From the NCBI GenBank assembly GCA_030149405.1, contig JASBRM010000315.1, forward strand, positions 1 through 5,630: a stretch of 5,630 bases of DNA, written 5' to 3'. The notes under the pieces are model-generated. The model saw only the letters and a list, made by a program, of their open reading frames with translations, did not search any database and was not told where the DNA came from. Position numbers and translations under genes: made by a program. Below, one piece after another: positions 1-5,065 of this stretch. This DNA comes from Neptuniibacter sp. Its GTDB lineage: Bacteria > Pseudomonadota > Gammaproteobacteria > Pseudomonadales > Balneatricaceae. Each line of letters starts with the position of its first letter. Positions within the stretch are counted from its first letter, which is position 1.

Positions 1-2
1 AG

Positions 3-128
3 GATGTGGACTGGCATCAGTGTATGAGGATCGACATCAAGGCGCTGTGCGACTGTGACTTGATCGCAATGCTGCCAGGCTGGGAAAACAGCCAGGGAGC
101 ACATCTTGAGCTTTATTGTAGGTGTTGA
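3..128 (+). CDS. DUF4406-type protein, 3' fragment (phage/mobile-element family), truncated
   Basis: An open frame enters from the left edge and ends at TGA 126-128, giving about 41 residues. Seen: it reads CMRIDIKALCDCDLIAMLPG followed by WENSQGAHLEL. The pattern 'MR-D-+-L--CD-I-MLPGW--S-GA--E' is the C-terminal signature I associate with DUF4406 proteins, small proteins common in phages, prophages and plasmids. Family knowledge: their fold is related to nucleoside 2-deoxyribosyltransferases, where a G-T-x-x-E segment carries the catalytic Glu; the GAHLE here would be its counterpart (inference). The match stops right after that Glu. The last residues before the stop (YCRC) come from rlmD DNA read out of frame, so the natural C-terminus is missing. 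The N-terminal half lies outside the window. No function can be assigned beyond the family, and recognition rests on motif memory rather than a search. Confidence 0.62.
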   Translation, partial: DVDWHQCMRIDIKALCDCDLIAMLPGWENSQGAHLELYCRC

Positions 129-489
129 AGGTGTAGAAGAGATGGTCACCCGAGCAAACCAAAATGCTGCCCGAAACCACCTTTCAAATTGTGAGTTTTA
201 CCGGGCTGACTTAAGTAAAGATCTGGCTGCATTACCCTGGTATAAACAAGGCTTCAATAAAATCATTCTGGATCCTCCCCGTACTGGTGCGTTAGAGGTT
301 ATAAGACAGTTACAAGGGCATAACCCTGAGATGATTTTATACATCTCATGTAATCCGGCGGCTCTATCTCGCGACGGTGCAGAGCTCGTTAAACAGGGTT
401 ATATCGCGAAAAAGTTCTGCGTAATGGACATGTTCCCACACACTTCGCATGTGGAATCTATGATGCTGTTTGTAAATAAAAATGCCTGA
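106..489 (+). CDS. rlmD: 23S rRNA (uracil-1939-C5)-methyltransferase RlmD, C-terminal fragment (5' truncated)
   Basis: This is the last ~125 residues of RlmD (RumA), the SAM-dependent enzyme that makes m5U1939 in 23S rRNA; the E. coli protein has about 433 residues. Seen: the fragment opens with VGVEGVEEMV, the strand and helix that follow SAM motif I. It then has LDPPRTGA (DPPR at residues 56-59), ISCNPAALSRD with the catalytic nucleophile Cys82, and the C-terminal MFPHTSHVESMMLF with Glu117. Missing are the TRAM RNA-binding domain, the 4Fe-4S cysteines and the SAM motif DLFCGxGNF. The same frame has TGA stops at 25-27 and 61-63, and the upstream DNA encodes something unrelated in another frame, so the gene is broken rather than merely cut by the window edge. 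The nominal TTG start at 106 has no convincing ribosome binding site and is probably not real. As it stands this is a non-functional remnant, unless the junction is an assembly error. It overlaps rluA by 8 bases. Confidence 0.9.
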   Translation: MSFIVGVEGVEEMVTRANQNAARNHLSNCEFYRADLSKDLAALPWYKQGFNKIILDPPRTGALEVIRQLQGHNPEMILYISCNPAALSRDGAELVKQGYIAKKFCVMDMFPHTSHVESMMLFVNKNA

Positions 490-1102
490 AATTATTTATT
501 CCGATGACAGTCTGGTCATCGCAAACAAACCCGCTGATATGTTATCGGTCCCAGGGAAAGGTCCTGAAAAACAGGACTGCCTCTGGAGAAGAGTTCAGCA
601 GAAGTTCCCAACTGCAAGAATTGTTCATCGTCTCGATTACGCAACTTCAGGTATCATGGTTTTGGCGCTCTCTCTGGAGTCACAACGCACATTAAGCATT
701 GCTTTTCAGAACAGGGATACCCGTAAACGCTATCAGGCAATCGTAGCAGGTAGTATTGGAGAATCTGAAGGCAGCGTTGAACTGCCTCTAAGGTGCGACT
801 GGGAGAACCGCCCATTACAAATTGTCGACTTCGAACAGGGAAAACCCGCTCTAACCCATTGGCGAAAAATTGAAGAAACAGCATTGGGTACCCGCATGGA
901 ACTCACCCCTGTTACGGGACGCTCACATCAGCTCAGAGTTCATATGCAATCGATGGGGCATCCCATCATTGGTGACCGGTTTTACGCCACACCTGATCAG
1001 ATTGCTTTGTCCTCAAGGTTATTGCTGCATGCAGAATATCTCGGATTCCCCCATCCGGTCACCTGCGAATGGGTGGAATTCAATGCAGAATGCCCTTTTT
1101 AA
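482..1102 (+). CDS. rluA: Dual-specificity rRNA/tRNA pseudouridine synthase RluA
   Basis: RluA isomerises uridine to pseudouridine at position 746 of 23S rRNA and position 32 of several tRNAs. Seen: 206 residues, close to the 219 of E. coli RluA, with about ten fewer at the N-terminus. The catalytic-domain motifs are in order: IANKPADMLSVPG (residues 13-25), VHRLDYATSG with catalytic Asp52, LPLRCDWENRP, then VTGRSHQLRVHM followed by GHPIIGDRFYA, and RLLLHAEYLGFPHP near the end. There is no S4 domain, which fits RluA rather than RluB/C/D/E/F. The LxCDWxNRP and GDRFYA segments are close to E. coli RluA, so I prefer this name to a generic RluA-family call. The ATG at 482 overlaps the rlmD stop, and the bases before it (TTTGTAAATAAA) show no Shine-Dalgarno sequence, suggesting translational coupling to rlmD. 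Both neighbours modify 23S rRNA. The 3' end faces the dehydrogenase gene with only 7 bases between stops and no visible terminator. Confidence 0.93.
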   Translation: MPEIIYSDDSLVIANKPADMLSVPGKGPEKQDCLWRRVQQKFPTARIVHRLDYATSGIMVLALSLESQRTLSIAFQNRDTRKRYQAIVAGSIGESEGSVELPLRCDWENRPLQIVDFEQGKPALTHWRKIEETALGTRMELTPVTGRSHQLRVHMQSMGHPIIGDRFYATPDQIALSSRLLLHAEYLGFPHPVTCEWVEFNAECPF

Positions 1103-1109
1103 CGTCTAC

Positions 1110-2054
1110 TTAAACGGTGCGTAGCAATTGACCTTGTTGATACGCACGAATGTTTTCAGCAGTTTGATCAATAATTCTCATTCTGGCTTCAGCACTACCC
1201 CAGGCAATATGTGGGGTCACAATCAGATTAGGGATGGAAGAATCCAGCAATACATTGCCATCCTTTGGCGGCTCTTGAGTGAGAACATCTGTTGCAGCTC
1301 CAGCAATAACACCTGATCGCAGTGCTTCAGCCAGATCAGATTCATTCACAATTCCACCTCTGGCGGCATTAACCAGAAAAGCACTGTTCTTCATCTGTTT
1401 GAAGGTTTCAGCGGTAAACAGGTTGGCGGTCTCATCTGTAAGCGGGCAATGCAGGCTGATCACATCGGCTTGTTTAATAAACTCTTCAAATGAAACGCGC
1501 CCCGACGTTCCAGAAGAACCTATTCGCTCACAAATAATCACATTCATACCAAAGCTTTCTGCAATTCTGCCCACACCCTGACCTAAATTACCGTATCCAA
1601 TAATACCCAGAGTACGGCCTTTTAATTCAATAATTGGGTGGTCAAAAAAACAAAACTGAGCCGATTGTTGCCAACGCCCTCTCTGCACATCATTGTGATA
1701 AGCCACCAGATTGGTATGCAGCATCAGGATCAATGACCACACGTGCTGAACAACTGAATCCACTCCATAAGCAACACAGTTTGATACCGGAATACCGGCT
1801 TCTGCCGCTGCTTCTTTATCAACCACATTCGTTCCCGTAGCCAACACGCAGATATACTTAAGGCTGTGAGTCCCTAAAATCGTGCTTCTAGATAAAGGCG
1901 TTTTGTTGGTAATAACAATATCGAAGCCCTTAATTCGCTCCATAACTTGCTCTGCTGCTGTAAGGTCATAAGTCACAAGCTCATCAAGCTGATTACGTAA
2001 AGGTTTGAGGTCAAAAGTTTCCAGCCCTTCCAGATCAAGAATTACTGCACGCAT
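1110..2054 (-). CDS. hprA: D-2-hydroxyacid dehydrogenase, glycerate/hydroxypyruvate reductase type
   Basis: This NAD(P)-dependent cytosolic oxidoreductase of the D-2-hydroxyacid dehydrogenase superfamily probably interconverts hydroxypyruvate or glyoxylate with D-glycerate or glycolate. Seen: 314 residues, the usual length. The N-terminal substrate lobe carries VLATGTNVVD (70-79). The Rossmann motif GYGNLG is at 153-158, with acidic Glu176 at the end of the next strand, favouring NAD over NADP. The catalytic triad is Arg232 (NAARGG), Glu261 (TQEPP) and His282 (TPHIAW). The segment RGRWQQSAQFCFFDHPIIEL (125-144) before the Rossmann fold resembles glycerate dehydrogenases, hence the tentative hprA name; exact substrate is uncertain. 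The ATG is supported by GGAG five bases upstream in a TTTGGAGAAACTATG context. That site directly follows the terminator hairpin at 2069-2092, so expression seems to require read-through. It lies downstream of dapA-bamC, where purC sits in E. coli and Pseudomonas, and it converges on rluA. Confidence 0.9.
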   Translation of the reverse strand: MRAVILDLEGLETFDLKPLRNQLDELVTYDLTAAEQVMERIKGFDIVITNKTPLSRSTILGTHSLKYICVLATGTNVVDKEAAAEAGIPVSNCVAYGVDSVVQHVWSLILMLHTNLVAYHNDVQRGRWQQSAQFCFFDHPIIELKGRTLGIIGYGNLGQGVGRIAESFGMNVIICERIGSSGTSGRVSFEEFIKQADVISLHCPLTDETANLFTAETFKQMKNSAFLVNAARGGIVNESDLAEALRSGVIAGAATDVLTQEPPKDGNVLLDSSIPNLIVTPHIAWGSAEARMRIIDQTAENIRAYQQGQLLRTV

Positions 2055-2063
2055 AGTTTCTCC

Positions 2064-2092
2064 AAAACAAAAAAGGGCCTTACGGCCCTTTT
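2064..2092 (-). terminator. Intrinsic terminator of the dapA-bamC transcript
   Basis: On the minus strand a perfect 9-base-pair stem AAAAGGGCC / GGCCCTTTT (plus-strand arms 2071-2079 and 2084-2092) closes a 4-base loop. It is followed by the T-rich run TTTTTTGTTTT (plus 2074 down to 2064). It begins about 18 bases after the bamC stop codon. The symmetry also gives a short T-run on the plus strand (TTTTAC), but no plus-strand gene ends here, so the minus direction is the functional one. Its T-run abuts the dehydrogenase Shine-Dalgarno at 2060-2063. Confidence 0.88.
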
Positions 2093-2110
2093 ACTAATTC
2101 AGACTAACAA

Positions 2111-3493
2111 TTAAGAATTAGGTAAATGTTCTTTAATTTCCCAAAGAATCTCTTCAGCCACGATAGCAGGGGCAGAAACGCCTTCGTTAGTATAAACACT
2201 CAGGAACACACCCAAACGGGTACGTATCAACTTCAACTGATACTGACCAGTATGTTCAAACTTACCTGTATTTTCATTATAGAAACCAGCATCCCCAGTA
2301 CCGAAGATGTAGATAGGTTTGCCTGCAAACCAGATCTTATAACCCCTTTGATTGCCCTCATCAGCCACATCCACTAACGGGTCAACATCACCAGCTTCAA
2401 CATTTTGTAGGTACGCAGCCGTTTTACCGGAAGTATAACTTATGCCGCCCTCATCATTTGGCTCAACTCCCAACGCAGCCGAAATTTGACTTGTATCTAG
2501 TTTAATTTCACCACGATCTGAATGTAGCCATTCAAAGAAGCCCATCTCTTCTATATCTTCGAACGGTGTCGTAGTTGTGTATGTCATGTAGAAATAACCG
2601 GTATCCTGGGCTCTGGTACCAACATCCAAATCCGCCTTATCTAGTGCAGAACTTACTTCAGCCCAAGCAGTATCGATGTCTGTGTCTAGTTTCAGGATAG
2701 GGTTGCCACGTGAATCACGACCCAGCTGCGTTCCAGAGCGTTGTTTGTCCTGAAATGCCAATAATGTCTGTGCATTACGTTCTCCTGATGCTTTTCCAAG
2801 ATAACGCAACATCTCAAACATCATGTCCGATTTATAACTGACATCACGTGCCTGGGATCCCCAATTGATCTGAGAAATTTCTTGTTCTTCAGCAAAACGC
2901 ACATGTTTCATTGCTATAGAAGTCCGGCCAGAATCTCCTGCAACTGGCTTCAGGCTAACTTGCAGTTTATCCTTGGTATTGCCAGGGATATCCTGAAAAG
3001 TAAGTCTTTTCACCCAAGTATCAACAAAGCTAAACTTTTTCGCTTCGTGAACAATCCACTGAGTTTCCATCACCGCATTTTGCGGGTCTGATTTACTCAG
3101 GCTGATACCATTAAACTGCCAAAACTCCTGCAATTTAACCCAAACACTGGCAATGCCTTCATCAACGATGATCAGTTTCTCGCCATTATGACGTTTCAAA
3201 CTTACAGCTTCACTGCCCGCTTCTGCATAAAAGAATTCAGGTCTGGGTACTACAAAATCTCCGGTACGAGCTGTAGCAACCTGGCCTACTTCAGGAACAG
3301 TTAGGGTATCTTCAGTCGTTTTCGCTTTTAGGTGTTCAGGAACCTGCAATCGCTCACTTTTTTCAGCCAGTTCATAGTCCTGACTTCTATCTCGAATAAT
3401 GCCCTGATCACCATAAATCGGGTTATCGTCGAGAACACTACAACCGGATACTAAAACAGCAGCCAATACCGGCAGACACACAGTTTTTTTCAT
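2111..3493 (-). CDS. bamC: Outer membrane protein assembly factor BamC (lipoprotein), enlarged
   Basis: BamC (NlpB) is an accessory lipoprotein of the BAM complex that folds beta-barrel proteins into the outer membrane; its N-terminal tail binds BamD. Seen: a lipoprotein signal peptide MKKTVCLPVLAAVLVSGC with lipobox VSGC and lipidated Cys18. It is followed by a polar tail (about 19-105), a first helix-grip domain (about 106-235, containing GIASVWVKLQEFW and the strand VMETQWIV), and a second one from about 264 (LDTDIDTAWAEVSSALDKAD) to 457. At 460 residues it is well above the 344 of E. coli. Most of the excess is an extra segment of roughly 110 residues (about 307-415), partly acidic, between the strand FYMTYT and the strand GQYQLKLI of domain 2, where E. 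coli has about 22. The gene starts 12 bases after dapA with only a weak Shine-Dalgarno, so it is probably co-transcribed and coupled, as in E. coli dapA-nlpB. Domain edges are by eye. Confidence 0.9.
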   Translation of the reverse strand: MKKTVCLPVLAAVLVSGCSVLDDNPIYGDQGIIRDRSQDYELAEKSERLQVPEHLKAKTTEDTLTVPEVGQVATARTGDFVVPRPEFFYAEAGSEAVSLKRHNGEKLIIVDEGIASVWVKLQEFWQFNGISLSKSDPQNAVMETQWIVHEAKKFSFVDTWVKRLTFQDIPGNTKDKLQVSLKPVAGDSGRTSIAMKHVRFAEEQEISQINWGSQARDVSYKSDMMFEMLRYLGKASGERNAQTLLAFQDKQRSGTQLGRDSRGNPILKLDTDIDTAWAEVSSALDKADLDVGTRAQDTGYFYMTYTTTTPFEDIEEMGFFEWLHSDRGEIKLDTSQISAALGVEPNDEGGISYTSGKTAAYLQNVEAGDVDPLVDVADEGNQRGYKIWFAGKPIYIFGTGDAGFYNENTGKFEHTGQYQLKLIRTRLGVFLSVYTNEGVSAPAIVAEEILWEIKEHLPNS

Positions 3494-3505
3494 TATTAAG
3501 GTCGC

Positions 3506-4381
3506 TTAGATCAGATCACAACTTTTCATAGCTTCACGTACGGTCTCATGATATTCATCAGCCAGTACTGTAAGTGGAAGGCGGATACCATAACCCATCC
3601 AGCCCATCTCTGCCATCGCCCATTTAACCGGGATAGGATTGGACTCAACAAACATGCTGTTATGAAGCTGCATCAGACTCTGGTTCAGATTACGAGCTTC
3701 TTCTGCTTCACCGTTCATAGCCAGTGCACAAAGTCTGGCCATTTCAGCTGGCGCCACATTAGCTGTAACAGAAATGTTGCCGTGGCCACCCGCCAGCATC
3801 AGTTCAACAGCAGTTTCGTCATCTCCTGAATAGATTGCAAAACCCTCTGGCGCATTAGCAATCAACTCTTTTGCACGATCGATATCGCCTGTCGCTTCTT
3901 TAATTCCAACAATGTTTGGAACAGCTGCAAGGCGCAAGGCAGTAGCAGGTTGCATGTCACATGCGGTACGGCCAGGTACATTGTATAGAATCTGTGGTAT
4001 ATCAACGGCCTCAGCAATAGCTTTGTAATGCTGGTACAAACCTTCTTGGGTCGGTTTGTTATAGTAAGGTGTTACCAATAGGCATGCATCTGCACCTACA
4101 GCTTTTGCTTCCGCCGTTAATTCAATAGCTTCAGCCGTTGAATTAGCTCCCGTGCCAGCAATCACAGGAATCTTTCCAGCTACGCGTTCAACAACACGTT
4201 TAATGACCTGACAGTGCTCGTCACAGTTAAGTGTTGCAGACTCACCAGTAGTGCCCACAGCGACGATGGAATCCGTGCCCTTATCCACATGCATGTCTAC
4301 CAGTTTGTCGAGGTTTTCCCAATCGACATCGCCGTTAGAGTGCATTGGTGTAACGAGAGCAACGCTGCTGCCAGTAATCAT
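3506..4381 (-). CDS. dapA: 4-hydroxy-tetrahydrodipicolinate synthase DapA
   Basis: DapA condenses pyruvate with L-aspartate-4-semialdehyde, the first committed step to diaminopimelate and lysine; it is a cytosolic TIM-barrel homotetramer. Seen: 291 residues (E. coli 292), aligned almost without gaps. The catalytic residues fall at the E. coli positions: Schiff-base Lys161 in GIKEATG, Tyr133 and Arg138 in LYNVPGRT, Thr44 in AVGTTGESAT, and Tyr107 in TPYYN. At the lysine-feedback site Ser48, Ala49, His56, Asn80, Glu84 and Tyr106 are kept, but the E. coli His53 is Cys here. The ATG has GGAG six bases upstream (plus 4388-4391), settling the start. It is the first gene of a dapA-bamC unit and is transcribed divergently from bcp across 184 bases. 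No lysine riboswitch of normal size would fit comfortably together with a promoter in that gap, and I do not recognise one. Confidence 0.97.
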   Translation of the reverse strand: MITGSSVALVTPMHSNGDVDWENLDKLVDMHVDKGTDSIVAVGTTGESATLNCDEHCQVIKRVVERVAGKIPVIAGTGANSTAEAIELTAEAKAVGADACLLVTPYYNKPTQEGLYQHYKAIAEAVDIPQILYNVPGRTACDMQPATALRLAAVPNIVGIKEATGDIDRAKELIANAPEGFAIYSGDDETAVELMLAGGHGNISVTANVAPAEMARLCALAMNGEAEEARNLNQSLMQLHNSMFVESNPIPVKWAMAEMGWMGYGIRLPLTVLADEYHETVREAMKSCDLI

Positions 4382-4452
4382 TTTTTTCTCCGTGAAGATA
4401 CAATAGGTTCCGGTAAATTAACGTGATCCAAAACCCGGGTAAAACAACAATA

Positions 4453-4470
4453 TCAGCCTCATTTGGCTGA
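4453..4470 (-). other. Small hairpin in the presumed dapA leader
   Basis: A perfect 6-base inverted repeat TCAGCC / GGCTGA (4453-4458 and 4465-4470) surrounds a 6-base loop. Read on the minus strand it is followed by TATTGTTGTTTT, a loose T-rich run, so it could act as a weak terminator or attenuator in the dapA 5' leader. A transcript starting at the TATAAG box would begin inside or at the edge of this hairpin, so its role depends on the true start site. Confidence 0.35.
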
Positions 4471-4483
4471 CCTTATAATCTGA

Positions 4484-4525
4484 ACGATATCTGGTATCGT
4501 ATAAAGGGATCTTATTCTATACGAT
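4484..4525. repeat. Nested inverted repeats, candidate operator
   Basis: Three related half-sites occur within 42 bases: ACGATA (4484-4489), TATCGT (4495-4500) and ATACGAT (4519-4525). The first two form a perfect 6-base inverted repeat with a 5-base spacer. The middle and third form a perfect 8-base inverted repeat, ATCGTATA (4496-4503) and TATACGAT (4518-4525), with a 14-base spacer. They lie between the bcp and dapA start codons and overlap candidate promoter boxes, as expected of a transcription factor operator. I cannot name the regulator. Confidence 0.45.
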
Positions 4526-4565
4526 TTTCCACTTTGTTGAGTAGCTTCATCACTAAGGATTTATT

Positions 4566-5033
4566 ATGAGCAGCGTAGCAATTGACCAAAAAGTGCCTTC
4601 TTTTACAGCTCAGGCCACAAGTGAACAGACCATTTCTTCTGAAGAATTAGCCGGTAAAAATGTTGTGATCTATTTTTACCCTAAAGACAGCACCCCAGGT
4701 TGTACAACTGAAGGCCAAAATTTCCGTGATTCTATTGGTGAGTTTGAAGCTGCAAACACGGTAATTTTTGGAGTATCTCGTGATAGCTTGCGAGCACACG
4801 AGAACTTCAAAGCAAAACAATCCTTTCCTTTTGAACTGATCAGCGACCCTGATGAAGAAATTTGCAAACTGTTTGATGTAATTAAATTGAAGAAAAATTA
4901 CGGTCGGGAATATATGGGCATTGAGCGCTCAACTTTTTTGATTGACGCTGAAGGCGTTCTGAAAAGTGAATGGCGTGGAGTGAAAGTTAAAGGTCATGTA
5001 GAAGAAGTACTGGAAGCTGCTAAGGCGCTCTGA
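4566..5033 (+). CDS. bcp: Thioredoxin-dependent thiol peroxidase, PrxQ/Bcp family
   Basis: Bcp reduces hydrogen peroxide and organic hydroperoxides with electrons usually supplied by thioredoxin, in the cytosol. Seen: 155 residues (E. coli 156), with a thioredoxin-fold AhpC/TSA layout. The peroxidatic site is YFYPKDSTPGCTTEGQNFRD (residues 36-55), with catalytic Cys46, the upstream Pro/Thr of the PxxxTxxC motif, and Arg54 downstream. The later elements FGVSRDSLRAHENFKAK and STFLIDAEGVL match the family. The resolving cysteine of E. coli (Cys50) is replaced by Gly; the only other cysteine is Cys100 in EEICKLFDV, a position not known to me as resolving. It is therefore likely a 1-Cys-type Bcp. 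The ATG at 4566 has AAGGA six bases upstream. It is divergent from dapA and convergent with perM; in E. coli and Pseudomonas gcvR lies between dapA and bcp, but not here. Confidence 0.95.
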   Translation: MSSVAIDQKVPSFTAQATSEQTISSEELAGKNVVIYFYPKDSTPGCTTEGQNFRDSIGEFEAANTVIFGVSRDSLRAHENFKAKQSFPFELISDPDEEICKLFDVIKLKKNYGREYMGIERSTFLIDAEGVLKSEWRGVKVKGHVEEVLEAAKAL

Positions 5034-5042
5034 ATTTCGAAC

Positions 5043-5065
5043 GAGAGCAGCTATGCGCTGCTCTC
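5043..5065. terminator. Hairpin at the bcp / perM convergent junction
   Basis: A perfect 9-base stem GAGAGCAGC / GCTGCTCTC (5043-5051 and 5057-5065) with a 5-base loop TATGC lies ten bases after the bcp stop. It is followed on the plus strand by TTCATGT and on the minus strand by GTTCGAAATTC, so neither side has a strong T-run. Position and symmetry suggest a shared bidirectional terminator, probably modest in strength. The perM stop codon (5051-5053) is inside the structure. Confidence 0.6.

Larger units (their letters stand above)
4382..4565. promoter_or_regulatory. Divergent dapA / bcp promoter region
   Basis: These 184 non-coding bases must hold the promoters of both genes. Seen: a consensus TATAAT on the plus strand (4474-4479) and an overlapping TATAAG on the minus strand (4472-4477), both with poor -35 matches (minus ACGATA at 17-base spacing, 3 of 6; plus TATCAG, 2 of 6). 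A second plus-strand TATAAA lies at 4500-4505. A Shine-Dalgarno AAGGA (4555-4559) precedes bcp by six bases. A palindrome ACCCGGGT occurs at 4433-4440. Inverted repeats here are listed separately. The box assignments are tentative because the -35 elements are weak. Confidence 0.4.

Noticed and set aside
654..884. An open frame of 76 codons on the minus strand within rluA.
   Set aside because: It is fully inside a well-conserved gene on the other strand, has no family features and no ribosome site; a shadow frame.
1103..1109. A terminator between the converging rluA and dehydrogenase genes.
   Set aside because: Only 7 bases separate the stops and no GC-rich hairpin with a T-run is visible on either strand nearby.
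1119..1133. A 15-base sequence, GCGTAGCAATTGACC, occurs here and again at 4573-4587.
   Set aside because: One copy lies (antisense) in the dehydrogenase 3' end and the other in the bcp 5' end, both in normal coding sequence with no further similarity around them. By rough count about 0.03 such matches are expected by chance in this length, so it is unusual but has no supporting structure.
1279..1840. Plus-strand open frames of 68-100 codons opposite the dehydrogenase.
   Set aside because: They are antisense to a clear catalytic domain and show no recognisable protein pattern.
2094..2121. A 7-base inverted repeat, CTAATTC / GAATTAG, spans the bamC stop codon.
   Set aside because: It is AT-rich with a 14-base spacer and no T-run, and the real terminator lies immediately beyond it.
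4382..4565. A lysine riboswitch upstream of dapA.
   Set aside because: The gap is too short to hold a full L-box plus promoters, and I do not find its conserved core.
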